DNA of 64,000 nucleotides from JBMOLL01 sp049325415. GTDB lineage: Bacteria > Bacteroidota > Bacteroidia > Bacteroidales > GCA-2748055. This document shows, piece by piece, positions 1 through 8,734 of this stretch. Positions within the stretch are counted from its first letter, which is position 1; the number at the start of each line of letters is the position of its first letter. The stretch lies in assembly GCA_049325415.1 (NCBI GenBank), contig JBMOLL010000046.1, forward strand, positions 1 through 64,000. Direction: 5' to 3'. The notes below the pieces were generated by a model. It saw only the letters and a list, made by a program, of their open reading frames with translations, did no database searches and had not been told where the DNA came from. A program made the position numbers and the translations under genes.

Positions 1-2267
1 CACTCGCGGTAAGCGGCGGTAGCCTGGGTACGAACGCGGTCTGGAACTGGTCGACCGATGCCGCCTTTGCTACGAGTGCAGGAACGGGCGCCAGCATCAG
101 TGTCGATCCGGCCACCACCACCACGTATTATGTCAGAGCCGAAGGCGACTGCAACACCACCGCTTCGGTGAACACGAGCGTAACGGTATCGACTTCCTCG
201 ACCGCCCCCACGGGCATCACCATCACCAACGATGCCACCTGCCCGGGCACGGCCAAAGCACTCACGGTAACCGGCGGAAGCCTGGGCACGAACGCGATTT
301 GGAATTGGTCAACCGATGCCGCCTTTGGTACAAGTGCCGGAACGGGCGCCAGCATCAGTGTCGATCCGGCCACCACCACCACGTATTATGTGAGAGCCGA
401 AGGCGACTGCAACACCACCGCTTCGGTGAACACGAGCGTGACGGTCTCCACGTCCTCCACCGCCCCCACGGGTATCACGATCACCAACGACGCCACCTGT
501 CCGGGTACGGCAAAAACACTCACGGTAAGCGGTGGTAGCCTGGGCACGAACGCGATCTGGAACTGGTCGACCGATGCAGCCTTCAGCACGAGTGCCGGAA
601 CAGGCGCCAGCATCAGTGTGGACCCGGCCACAACTACAACGTATTATGTCAGGGCCGAAGGCGACTGCAACACCACCGCTTCGGTGAACTCGAGCGTGAC
701 GGTCTCCACGTCCTCCACCGCCCCCACGGGCATCACGATCACCAACGACGCCACCTGCCCGGGTACAGCCAAAGCACTCACGGTTACCGGCGGTAGCCTT
801 GGCACGAACGCGATCTGGAACTGGTCGACCGATGCCGCCTTTGCTACGAGTGCCGGAACAGGCGCCAGCATCAGTGTGGACCCGGCCACAACTACAACGT
901 ATTATGTCAGGGCCGAAGGCGACTGCAACACCACCGCTTCGGTGAATACGAGCGTAACGGTCTCCACGTCCTCGACCGCACCCACTGGCATTACGATCAC
1001 GAACGATGCCACCTGTCCGGGTACGACAAAAACACTCACAGTAACCGGTGGATCACTGGGCACGAACGCGATCTGGAACTGGTCAACCGATGCGGCCTTC
1101 AGCACGAGCGCAGGCACGGGAGCCAGCATCACTGTCGATCCTGCCACCACCACAACGTATTATGTCAGAGCCGAAGGCGACTGCAACACCACCGCTTCGG
1201 TGAACACGAGCGTGACGGTCTCCACGTCCTCCACCGCCCCCACAGGCATCACGATCACCAACGATGCCACCTGTCCGGGTACGACAAAAACACTCACAGT
1301 AACCGGTGGATCACTGGGCACGAACGCGGTCTGGAACTGGTCGACCGATGCGGCCTTCAGTACGAGTGCTGGAACGGGCGCCAGCATCAGTGTCGATCCG
1401 GCTACAACTACAACGTATTATGTCAGAGCCGAAGGCGACTGCAACACCACCGCTTCGGTGAACACGAGTGTGACGGTCTCCACGTCCTCCACCGCCCCCA
1501 CGGGCATCACCATCACGAACGATGCCACCTGTCCGGGTACGGCCAAAACACTCACGGTAAGCGGCGGTAGCCTGGGCACGAACGCGATCTGGAACTGGTC
1601 GACCGACGCAGCCTTTGGCACAAGTGCAGGAACGGGCGCCAGCGTCAGTGTGGACCCGGCCACCACCACAACGTATTATGTGAGAGCCGAAGGCGACTGC
1701 AACACCACCGCTTCGGTGAACTCGAGCGTGACGGTCTCCACGTCCTCCACCGCCCCCACGGGCATCACGATCACCAACGACGCCACCTGCCCGGGTACAG
1801 CAAAAACACTCACGGTAAGCGGCGGTAGCCTGGGCACGAACGCGGTCTGGAACTGGTCGACCGACGCCGCCTTTAGCACGAGTGCCGGAACAGGCGCCAG
1901 CATCAGTGTGGACCCGGCCACAACTACAACGTATTATGTCAGAGCCGAAGGCGACTGCAACACCACCGCTTCGGTGAACTCGAGCGTGACGGTCTCCACG
2001 TCCTCCACCGCAGCCACCGGCATCACCATCACGAACGATGCCACCTGTCCGGGTACGGCAAAAACACTCACGGTAAGCGGCGGTAGCCTGGGCACGAACG
2101 CGATCTGGAACTGGTCGACCGACGCAGCCTTTGGCACAAGTGCAGGAACGGGCGCCAGCATCAGTGTGGACCCGGCCACCACAACAACGTATTATGTGAG
2201 AGCCGAAGGCGACTGCAATACCACGGCAGCTTCAAGTACTCCTGTAACTGTTCTTCAGGAGTCGGTG
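1..2267 (+). repeat. In-frame 258-bp tandem repeats (8 complete units plus a partial one)
   Basis: Complete units start at 204 and every 258 bp after that (462, 720, 978, 1236, 1494, 1752, 2010). The partial unit fills 1-203. The units are nearly identical at DNA level and differ at a few recurring sites: TAKA/TAKT/TTKT, TGG/SGG, AIWN/AVWN, the residue after DAAF (G, S or A), and NTS/NSS. The last unit diverges after its DCNTTA motif. Copy number is likely to vary between strains and assemblies. Confidence 0.95.
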
Positions 2268-2825
2268 GTTCCGGCATCGGTTTCAGTTGATAACCCTGCC
2301 TTCTGTCAGGGCGCGATACCGACGATCGAATTAAGTTATACGGGAGGTGTAATCGGTTCGGGTGCTGAAGCCGTTTGGTATGATAATCCGACCTTCACTT
2401 TACCGGAAGTTGCCCGTGGAAATAACCAGGTGATTCCTGCTCCCTCGGTTACAACTGTGTATTACCTGAGAATTGAAGGAAGCTGCAATACCACTTCGGC
2501 ATTGTCGCTTACCGTAACTGTTTATTCTTTACCCACTCCTGCAATAAGCGGAGCAAGCTCAGTATGTGAGCCGGAACAGGAGGTTTATACGGTATCCGGT
2601 TCAGCCGGATCAACCTGGCAGTGGAGTGTTACAGGCGGAAGTATATCCGGTTCATCTACCGATGCTACGGTAACGGTTGAATGGTCAGGTGTCGGGACTG
2701 GCGTGCTGACGGTTGAAGAGACCAGCACCGATGGTTGTGTGGCCACTGAAAGTATAAGTGTAGATAAATATGAAACACCGGTTACCGGAACCATCATTTC
2801 CGGGAGCCAATTAATCAGGAGATAA
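1..2825 (+). CDS. Giant tandem-repeat surface protein, 5'-truncated by the window
   Basis: The frame is open from the first bases, so the start lies upstream; about 940 residues are visible. Most of it is an 86-residue Ig-like unit (about 0.8 copy plus eight full copies) with the hallmark TTTTYYVRAEGDCNTT, typical of the CHU_C-associated Ig_7 family of Bacteroidota surface proteins. A diverged ninth unit follows, then one PKD-like domain (WQWSVTGGSISG) and the tail TGTIISGSQLIRR. Each unit has two Cys that could pair. No type A or type B T9SS sorting domain is present. Downstream genes encode another PKD-like protein, a type B protein and PorP/SprF, an order resembling the sprB-sprC-sprD-sprF gliding locus of Flavobacterium. 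I infer a secreted adhesin or stalk protein; the ligand is unknown. Confidence 0.85.
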   Translation, partial: LAVSGGSLGTNAVWNWSTDAAFATSAGTGASISVDPATTTTYYVRAEGDCNTTASVNTSVTVSTSSTAPTGITITNDATCPGTAKALTVTGGSLGTNAIWNWSTDAAFGTSAGTGASISVDPATTTTYYVRAEGDCNTTASVNTSVTVSTSSTAPTGITITNDATCPGTAKTLTVSGGSLGTNAIWNWSTDAAFSTSAGTGASISVDPATTTTYYVRAEGDCNTTASVNSSVTVSTSSTAPTGITITNDATCPGTAKALTVTGGSLGTNAIWNWSTDAAFATSAGTGASISVDPATTTTYYVRAEGDCNTTASVNTSVTVSTSSTAPTGITITNDATCPGTTKTLTVTGGSLGTNAIWNWSTDAAFSTSAGTGASITVDPATTTTYYVRAEGDCNTTASVNTSVTVSTSSTAPTGITITNDATCPGTTKTLTVTGGSLGTNAVWNWSTDAAFSTSAGTGASISVDPATTTTYYVRAEGDCNTTASVNTSVTVSTSSTAPTGITITNDATCPGTAKTLTVSGGSLGTNAIWNWSTDAAFGTSAGTGASVSVDPATTTTYYVRAEGDCNTTASVNSSVTVSTSSTAPTGITITNDATCPGTAKTLTVSGGSLGTNAVWNWSTDAAFSTSAGTGASISVDPATTTTYYVRAEGDCNTTASVNSSVTVSTSSTAATGITITNDATCPGTAKTLTVSGGSLGTNAIWNWSTDAAFGTSAGTGASISVDPATTTTYYVRAEGDCNTTAASSTPVTVLQESVVPASVSVDNPAFCQGAIPTIELSYTGGVIGSGAEAVWYDNPTFTLPEVARGNNQVIPAPSVTTVYYLRIEGSCNTTSALSLTVTVYSLPTPAISGASSVCEPEQEVYTVSGSAGSTWQWSVTGGSISGSSTDATVTVEWSGVGTGVLTVEETSTDGCVATESISVDKYETPVTGTIISGSQLIRR

Positions 2826-2859
2826 TTTGAACATAAATACAATTAAAAACCAAAATGTT

Positions 2860-3693
2860 ATGAAAACCAAGAAGTACTTTTCACTGAATGCTCTGATGAC
2901 AGTTGTCATTTCTTTAGCCTTTGCAGTAACGGTTAATGCTCAGTTTATGACCCCAAATCCTGCTTCTCCGAATACGCAGGCAATGGAAGAAGTGAGAACA
3001 GGGCAGACCATTACCTACAATGTTAATGCCGATCATGTTGCCGGTCAGCTTTATCGTTGGGCAGTTGTCGGCGGTACAATTAATCACGCTTCGGCAGTTG
3101 TATCGGGTGACTCTTCCATTGTAAACTGGACAGCCAACCTTTCCTCCATCACAGTTACGTGGGATGAAGATCTTACAGCCACCCCTATCGGTTCCTATGA
3201 CGGAAGGGTTGTTGTTCAGAAGAGAACGCTTGATGGCTGTCCCAGCCAGTTGCAGGCAACCCCTGTACGTCTCTGGAATGACCCAACAGCTGAGATCGCT
3301 GCTGCCAATACCGATTTTGCAATTTGCTCCGGCGATGCAGTTGGCGGGACAATTACAATCAATTTTACCGGTGCACCGGATCCGGTTGCCGACGGCTTTG
3401 AAGTTGTTTACGACATCGCTGCAACCAACCTTACCGACCTTGGTGGTAACCCTGTTGCAGCCAGTGGTGTAAGTGCCCTGACCAATGGTTCCTCGCTTAC
3501 AATCAATCTTCCCGACGGTCTTATAAGTACCGATATTGTAAATGATGCTCAGTTTGTGATCACCCTCAGCTCTATGCACGACGATTTTACAGGAGCCGGT
3601 ACCCTGGGTGCACACAGCACATTTACCATCACTGTACATCCGACCGTTGTAACCGGACCGATTGTCAGCAGCAGCAGCCTTACCCGCAGGTAA
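2860..3693 (+). CDS. Secreted PKD-like protein with TGxIxSxSxLxRR tail
   Basis: 277 residues. I chose ATG 2860, which gives a clean signal peptide (MKTKKYFSLNALM, hydrophobic core, VNAQF); a TTG at 2827 in the same frame would add 11 residues before it. The mature part begins with a PKD-like module (YRWAVVGGTINHA) and continues with a beta-rich region without a recognised family. It ends VVTGPIVSSSSLTRR, closely matching the end of the upstream giant protein. It has no T9SS type A or B domain. It starts 34 bp after the giant gene, so the two are probably co-transcribed. It may be a partner or minor subunit of the giant protein, by analogy with small proteins near sprB; this is inference. Confidence 0.75.
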   Translation: MKTKKYFSLNALMTVVISLAFAVTVNAQFMTPNPASPNTQAMEEVRTGQTITYNVNADHVAGQLYRWAVVGGTINHASAVVSGDSSIVNWTANLSSITVTWDEDLTATPIGSYDGRVVVQKRTLDGCPSQLQATPVRLWNDPTAEIAAANTDFAICSGDAVGGTITINFTGAPDPVADGFEVVYDIAATNLTDLGGNPVAASGVSALTNGSSLTINLPDGLISTDIVNDAQFVITLSSMHDDFTGAGTLGAHSTFTITVHPTVVTGPIVSSSSLTRR

Positions 3694-3738
3694 GATGCGG
3701 AAGTCTCCGGAATGTTTCCGGAAGCTTATATAATATTT

Positions 3739-3762
3739 CCGGGTGTTGAACCCGGGGTTTTG
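3739..3762 (+). terminator. Possible weak hairpin terminator
   Basis: CCGGGT (3739-3744) and ACCCGG (3750-3755) form a 6-bp stem with a 5-nt loop, followed by GG and a short T run. It lies in the 283-bp gap 3694-3976, where I see no gene. It could end or attenuate the transcript between the adhesin pair and the type B gene. Confidence 0.35.
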
Positions 3763-3976
3763 GTAGCAGAGTTATTTGAATAACTGTTCAGATGAATTGT
3801 TATGAATAATGTACATACTATGACCAATGCCGGTTTTGCCGGTTATCTGCCACCTGGTTTGCAGATGGGTGAGGTATGGACTGCTATCAAGCGAAAAAAG
3901 GATTTGAAAAGTACTTTTTGGTTTGATTAACAACAGTATTGAATAAATAAAGAGTTAAGAGGATTCAGAGTCCCGA

Positions 3977-4987
3977 ATGATGAGATTTAAGAAGTACATA
4001 GTGCTGCTTTGGCTGATGTTTTCATCGGCAGGCGTCCTGACGGCACAGCAATACATGAGTATTGTCTGTACCGGGGATACCGGTGTGGCTTACCATGTAC
4101 AGGGCAGTGAGGGCTCAACTTTTAACTGGAATGTTCAGGGTGGTACGATTTCACGAAATTTCGGTGATTCGGTCATCGTGAACTGGGGTCTTATCCCCGG
4201 AGAGTATACTATGACAGTGCAGGAGACATCGAAATATGGCTGTCCTGCCCAGCCTGTGTCCGGAACGGTTTTGGTTTCCGCACCGGATCTCAGTCTGGGT
4301 GACGATACCTATATCTGCAGCGGTGAAACTTTTGAGATTTCGCCGGAGGGAACATTCTATTCCTATCTGTGGAGCGATGGCTCAGCCCTGCCTGTTTATT
4401 CCACGTCAACTGAAGGGTGGATAAGCTGTGAAGTGACCGATGTTTATGGTTGTCCGGCGGTTGATAGTATTTACCTGACTGTCAGAGATCTACCCTATGT
4501 AGAACTGGGGAGGGATACTTCGCTTTGTGGTTCCCAGTCAATGGTACTGAGTGGCGGACCTGATGCCAGTTCGTTCCTGTGGTCGACCGGTGAATTGTCG
4601 CCTGAAATTACTGTATTCCAGGGATTCCAGGTTGTTTCGGTGCTGGTAACAGATGTATATGGCTGTCAGAATTCGGATACGGTAACGATCAGGGATTGTG
4701 ACCCGAATGTGTTCTTCAGGGACATCCCGACAGCAATTACTCCGAACGGGGACGGCAAAAATGATACCTGGCGCATCGAAAAACTTGAAGCTTATCCCGA
4801 CGCGGAGATCGATATTTATGATCGCTGGGGAAGACTTGTATTCCGTTCCGATCCTGGTTATTCCCAGCCCTGGGATGGAACCGATATGAGCGGGAAAGAG
4901 CTTCCGATGGACAGCTATCATTTTGTGATAAGACTAAACTTTGGTAATGATGATCGCATTATCGGCATTGTTACAATAGTAAAATAG
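3977..4987 (+). CDS. PKD-like protein with T9SS type B (gliding-associated, CHU_C) sorting domain
   Basis: 336 residues. A signal peptide (VLLWLMFSSAGVLTAQQ) is followed by a PKD-like module (FNWNVQGGTISRN), two Ig-like modules with conserved Cys and LWSDGS/LWSTGE motifs, and a C-terminal type B sorting domain from about residue 250 (AITPNGDGKNDTWRIE, IYDRWGRLVF, WDGTDMSGKELPMDSYHFVI). The last fits the gliding motility-associated C-terminal family, which sends proteins through T9SS. A second in-frame ATG is at 3980. It lies 19 bp upstream of the PorP/SprF gene, the usual partner of type B cargo. It may anchor or help export the upstream giant protein. Confidence 0.88.
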   Translation: MMRFKKYIVLLWLMFSSAGVLTAQQYMSIVCTGDTGVAYHVQGSEGSTFNWNVQGGTISRNFGDSVIVNWGLIPGEYTMTVQETSKYGCPAQPVSGTVLVSAPDLSLGDDTYICSGETFEISPEGTFYSYLWSDGSALPVYSTSTEGWISCEVTDVYGCPAVDSIYLTVRDLPYVELGRDTSLCGSQSMVLSGGPDASSFLWSTGELSPEITVFQGFQVVSVLVTDVYGCQNSDTVTIRDCDPNVFFRDIPTAITPNGDGKNDTWRIEKLEAYPDAEIDIYDRWGRLVFRSDPGYSQPWDGTDMSGKELPMDSYHFVIRLNFGNDDRIIGIVTIVK

Positions 4988-5006
4988 CCGGTGTGCCTGT
5001 ACTAAA

Positions 5007-5996
5007 ATGAACGAGGCCTTTATTAAAAAACTAACCTTAGCATTTGCACTGATCTGCGGAGGGGTAAGCTATATGTCTGCGCAGCAGGTCCCGCTTTACA
5101 GTCAGTATATGCTGAATGGTTTCCTTTTGAACCCGGCTATTGCCGGATCAGAGGGCTATACCGCTGTTAACCTGACAGCTCGTGAGCAATGGATTGGTTT
5201 CCGGGACTCCCCGGGTACCTACGCCCTTAGCTTTCAGTCGCGTGTTTTGAAAAACAGCTATATCACAAAATCCGCCAGTGTAAAGCGTCGCCAGCAACTG
5301 AGTTCGCGAAGCGGTCGGGTGGGATACGGAGGCTATCTGTTTAACGACCGTAACGGAGCTATTGAAAGAATTGGGATCCGGGCATCCTATGCCTATCATA
5401 TCAGGTTCAGGCAGTCGCAGCTATCACTCGGCCTGTCGGCTGTTGCTTACCAGTTCAGGCTGGACGAAGAGAAGATCAGGCTTGACGACCCGGATGATCA
5501 GATCTACATAGGAGCTGCCAAATCGCTTTTTATTCCCGACGCGGATGCGGGAGTGTATTACACCGGTCCTAATTTTTATGCAGGATTCAGTGTCGATCAG
5601 CTCTTCGAGTCAGTACTCAAGCTAGGCGATGCCGGTTACGACCATTATAAAATGGAGCGCAATTATTACTTCATGGGAGGATACGATTTCTTTCTCAGCG
5701 AAGAACTGATCATTACCCCATCCCTTATGGGCAAATATGCTGAAAACGGTGCATGGCAATTCGACTTTAACACCAAGGTTTTCTATGATCAGTCATATTG
5801 GGCCGGACTCACATTCCGTACAGGGACTGCCTTTATTATTATGGCCGGATTGAGTGTTGATAAGCTGGTTTTTGGCTATGCCTTCGATATCTCTGTCGGA
5901 AGCATCATGAAGCACAGTTTCGGAACGCACGAGTTTATGTTTGCCGCCAAGTTCGGGGATAATGCAAGACGCTACCGCTGGCTTAACCGGTTCTGA
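5007..5996 (+). CDS. PorP/SprF family T9SS outer-membrane protein
   Basis: 329 residues with a signal peptide ending SAQQVPLYSQYM. The N-terminus PLYSQYMLNGFLLNPAIAGS is the signature of PorP/SprF proteins, and the rest has alternating aromatic beta strands expected of an outer-membrane barrel. Known members are T9SS-associated; SprF is required for surface delivery of the giant adhesin SprB, and PorP of Porphyromonas is a core T9SS component. Genomes carry many paralogues, usually paired with one cargo. Its position right after a type B cargo gene and a giant repeat protein favours an SprF-like dedicated role over the core PorP. Confidence 0.9.
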   Translation: MNEAFIKKLTLAFALICGGVSYMSAQQVPLYSQYMLNGFLLNPAIAGSEGYTAVNLTAREQWIGFRDSPGTYALSFQSRVLKNSYITKSASVKRRQQLSSRSGRVGYGGYLFNDRNGAIERIGIRASYAYHIRFRQSQLSLGLSAVAYQFRLDEEKIRLDDPDDQIYIGAAKSLFIPDADAGVYYTGPNFYAGFSVDQLFESVLKLGDAGYDHYKMERNYYFMGGYDFFLSEELIITPSLMGKYAENGAWQFDFNTKVFYDQSYWAGLTFRTGTAFIIMAGLSVDKLVFGYAFDISVGSIMKHSFGTHEFMFAAKFGDNARRYRWLNRF

Positions 5997-6061
5997 GCCG
6001 AATCGGTGCTGCAGCGGTTTACAGCGCTTTCTGATAGCGGTCAGCACCCGGGGATATTCCA

Positions 6062-6093
6062 TTTACCGATTTATAGGAGCCGTTTACCGATTT
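6062..6093 (+). promoter_or_regulatory. Two direct repeats with LytTR-type spacing
   Basis: TTTACCGATTT occurs at 6062-6072 and identically at 6083-6093, a 21-bp period (two helical turns). The pair ends 4 bp before a plausible -33 element. LytTR-family regulators bind pairs of 9-bp direct repeats separated by about 12 bp, and the operon downstream encodes a LytTR regulator (7929-8681). Autoregulation is inferred. Confidence 0.6.
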
Positions 6094-6097
6094 TCTC

Positions 6098-6128
6098 TTT
6101 CGGGTGCACTTTCTTATCTCTATTTTTG
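6098..6128 (+). promoter_or_regulatory. Probable promoter of the LiaF/LytS/LytTR operon
   Basis: TTTC (6098-6101) and TATTTTTG (6121-6128) are separated by 19 bp and fit the Bacteroidota -33/-7 pattern TTTG-N19-TAnnTTTG with one mismatch. The start codon at 6148 is 19 nt beyond the -7 box. Confidence 0.6.
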
Positions 6129-6147
6129 TTTAAAATGAAAATGAATT

Positions 6148-6867
6148 ATGGAAACAATTTCAGGTAATAACAGAAACAGTTCACATCTGATCATCGGAAT
6201 CCTCCTTGTTGTTGGTGGTATCCTCCTGATCGGTGAAGTGTCAAATATCTTTCCCTGGCGTCTCCGGGAATATCTTTTTACATGGCAGGCATTTCTGATG
6301 ATCCTCGGTCTGATCTTTATCGCAGGCAGGGACAGCAAACCTACAGGTTTTATACTGCTGGCTATCGGAGCTTTTTTTATGTTGCCAAAAATCTTCCGGC
6401 ATCTTGATTTTGACTGGGGCTCCATTTTCTGGCCCGTTATGCTGATCATTCTCGGACTGGTCATTATTTTCCGGCGAAGCGCTCCCCGACATAAGACCTT
6501 TCAGTTCGACACCACCGTTTCCTCCGAGGATATCATAGACGATATCAGTGTCTTTGGGGGGCATGATCGCGTGGTCGTTTCGCAACAATTCCGGGGAGGC
6601 AGGATTACGAATGTTTTCGGGGGATCAAAATATAACATGAACAAGGCACGACTGGCTCCCGGAAAACAGGTTATTGATGTGGCAATGGTTTTTGGCGGTT
6701 CGAAATTTATTGTTCCGGAAGACTGGGACATCCGTATTGAAGTAATGGCCATCTTTGGCGGGTTTTCAGACAAAAGGATGAATATCCGGTCTGAGAAAGA
6801 TCCTGAACGGACACTTATTTTTAAAGGTGTGACGATTTTTGGAGGAGGTGAACTCGTAAATTATTGA
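6148..6867 (+). CDS. LiaF-like membrane protein
   Basis: 239 residues. The N-terminal half holds about four hydrophobic segments (around 16-34, 43-60, 66-83 and 91-108) in the LiaI/LiaF-like pattern LLVVGGILLIGE. The C-terminal half is soluble, with repeated FGG turns (VFGGHDR, VFGGSKYNM, IFGGFSD, IFGGGELVN) typical of the LiaF-like C-terminal beta domain. In Firmicutes LiaF restrains a cell-envelope stress kinase. Here it sits 4 bp upstream of a LytS-type kinase and a LytTR regulator, so a similar modulating role in envelope sensing is likely. Confidence 0.8.
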   Translation: METISGNNRNSSHLIIGILLVVGGILLIGEVSNIFPWRLREYLFTWQAFLMILGLIFIAGRDSKPTGFILLAIGAFFMLPKIFRHLDFDWGSIFWPVMLIILGLVIIFRRSAPRHKTFQFDTTVSSEDIIDDISVFGGHDRVVVSQQFRGGRITNVFGGSKYNMNKARLAPGKQVIDVAMVFGGSKFIVPEDWDIRIEVMAIFGGFSDKRMNIRSEKDPERTLIFKGVTIFGGGELVNY

Positions 6868-6871
6868 CTTT

Positions 6872-7927
6872 ATGAGTCATCCGATTACAGGAAGAAGAAG
6901 TTCGTTGCTGATCTACACCGGGGTCTGGATGCTCCTGATGATGCTGCAAACCGGACTTCTTTCCTATTACGTTGGTTTGCCTTTTAGCCTTGCAGCAACG
7001 GATTCCATTACAGGAAACATTCTCTACGCCCTGATGGGCATTCTTGCCTGGTACCCGACCCGTTATATCCCATACCGGAAAAACGGTTTTTTCTACTATC
7101 TGAGCGCACATGTCGCAGCCGGTTTAGCTGTGATTACATTATGGCTGCTTCTTTCGACCGGTTTTACCATGCTCATCGCAGGTTCGAGCGAAGAGTACGA
7201 CCGGTTTATCAATGACTCCTGGGTCTGGAGAGTGGTCTATGGGGTGCTGATCTACCTGGTACTCATCCTTATTTACTACCTCGTGATTTATGCTCGTACC
7301 ATACAGGAGCGTGCACAGCAGGAGGAAAGGTTGCGTTCACTCGTCAGGGAAACCGAATTGAATCTTCTTAAGTCGCAGATTAATCCGCATTTTCTCTTTA
7401 ACTCGCTGAATTCCATATCATCGCTAACGATGAGTAACCCGGAAGAAGCAAGGGAAATGATTATTCGTCTTTCCGACTTCCTGCGTTATTCGCTGAAGAA
7501 CCGTGAAAGTGAGTATGTTCCCATGCAGGAAGAAATTGGAAGGATGAAGGATTATCTCGCCATTGAGAAAATCCGCTTTGGAGAAAAACTCCGTTACGAA
7601 ATGGACGTGGAAACCGAGTGTCTCGAGCTACTGGTGCCCACAATGATCCTTCAGCCCCTGATCGAAAATGCGATTAAGCACGGGGTGTATGAAAGCCTTG
7701 AGCCGGTGACGATCCGTCTGACCTGCCATGCAGGTCCTGAAAAAATGCGGATCAGCCTGTCGAATAACTTCGACCCGACGGTCCCTTCACGAAAGGGAAC
7801 AGGTGTCGGACTTCAAAACGTCACGCAGAGGATCAGGCTGGCCTACGGAGACGAGGGCAGGGCAGAGTGGTCGTTGAAAGATAATGTGTTTACTGTAAAT
7901 CTGATTATTCCAAGAAAAAGAAAATAG
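6872..7927 (+). CDS. LytS/YehU-type sensor histidine kinase
   Basis: 351 residues. The first 145 carry about four membrane segments and no recognised extracellular domain. A short helix leads into the His_kinase domain with NPHFLFNSLNSISSL near residue 170, where His is the expected phospho-acceptor. A GHKL ATPase domain follows (PLIENAIKHGV, N box; GTGVGLQN, G box). It starts 4 bp after the LiaF-like gene and ends 1 bp before the LytTR regulator, so the three are translated together. It probably phosphorylates that regulator; the stimulus may be relayed by the LiaF-like protein. Confidence 0.9.
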   Translation: MSHPITGRRSSLLIYTGVWMLLMMLQTGLLSYYVGLPFSLAATDSITGNILYALMGILAWYPTRYIPYRKNGFFYYLSAHVAAGLAVITLWLLLSTGFTMLIAGSSEEYDRFINDSWVWRVVYGVLIYLVLILIYYLVIYARTIQERAQQEERLRSLVRETELNLLKSQINPHFLFNSLNSISSLTMSNPEEAREMIIRLSDFLRYSLKNRESEYVPMQEEIGRMKDYLAIEKIRFGEKLRYEMDVETECLELLVPTMILQPLIENAIKHGVYESLEPVTIRLTCHAGPEKMRISLSNNFDPTVPSRKGTGVGLQNVTQRIRLAYGDEGRAEWSLKDNVFTVNLIIPRKRK

Positions 7928-7928
7928 T

Positions 7929-8681
7929 ATGACAACAATGACGGCCATAATAGTAGAAGATGAACAACCGGCCAGGGCACTTTTAAAACGTTACCTGGAG
8001 AGTTTCCCCGAGATTACCCTGCTGGGAGAATATGACAACGGTTTTTCCGGTTTGAAAGCCATTAATGAACTTAAACCGGATGTAATCTTCCTGGATGTCC
8101 AGATGCCGAAACTCACCGGTTTTGAAATGATTGAGGTCCTTGAACATCAGCCTGCAGTTATTTTTACGACGGCTTACGACCAGTTTGCCATCCGGGCTTT
8201 CGAACAGAATGCCGTTGATTACCTGTTGAAGCCTTTTTCGACTGAGCGCTTTTCGGAGGCAATCAATCGTTTGAAAGTCAGGATGTCAGGTCAGGAGCAG
8301 CTGGGCGCCGACCTGCAGCGTATCCGGCAACATCTTGAGAACAGCGAAGAGCAGATTCGGAGAATCGTCATTAAGAAAGCCGGTAAAATACATGTGATTT
8401 CGACCGACGATGTCCATTACCTTGAAGCACAGGACGATTATGTGATGGTGTATACTTCAGAAGGCCGTTTTCTGAAGCAGCAAACGATGAAATTTTTCGA
8501 AACCCATCTCGATCCCGAGCAATTTATCCGGATACACCGATCGTACATGGTAAATATCAGGGCCATCGAACGTATTGAGCCCTATGAAAAAACCAATTTC
8601 ATTCTTATCCTGCGGGATGGAAGCAAGGTTCCAGTAAGCCGTAACGGGATGCAGGTCCTGAAGGATAAACTTGATTTCTAA
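7929..8681 (+). CDS. LytTR-family response regulator
   Basis: 250 residues. The receiver domain (about 5-122) has the acidic pocket VEDE, phospho-acceptor Asp56 in FLDVQMP, the conserved T in TTAYD and Lys in LLKPF. The LytTR DNA-binding domain (about 145-247) has the typical YLEAQDDYVMVYT and FIRIHRSYMVNI motifs. It is the partner of the kinase just upstream. LytTR proteins bind tandem repeats about two helical turns apart, which matches the repeats at 6062-6093. A second start at Met4 is possible. Confidence 0.93.
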   Translation: MTTMTAIIVEDEQPARALLKRYLESFPEITLLGEYDNGFSGLKAINELKPDVIFLDVQMPKLTGFEMIEVLEHQPAVIFTTAYDQFAIRAFEQNAVDYLLKPFSTERFSEAINRLKVRMSGQEQLGADLQRIRQHLENSEEQIRRIVIKKAGKIHVISTDDVHYLEAQDDYVMVYTSEGRFLKQQTMKFFETHLDPEQFIRIHRSYMVNIRAIERIEPYEKTNFILILRDGSKVPVSRNGMQVLKDKLDF

Positions 8682-8734
8682 ACGCCGCACGGGTCGGAGG
8701 ATTCATTAATTTTAAGGGATTAAAAAAGCATCTT

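Noticed and set aside
128..2182. Series of 75-84-codon minus-strand reading frames in phase with each repeat
   Set aside because: They are mirror images of the same 258-bp unit on the other strand, each broken at the same place, with no start context; they follow from the repeat composition.
1..2267. Repeat array as a possible CRISPR
   Set aside because: Units are 258 bp, contiguous, without spacers, and encode one continuous protein frame.
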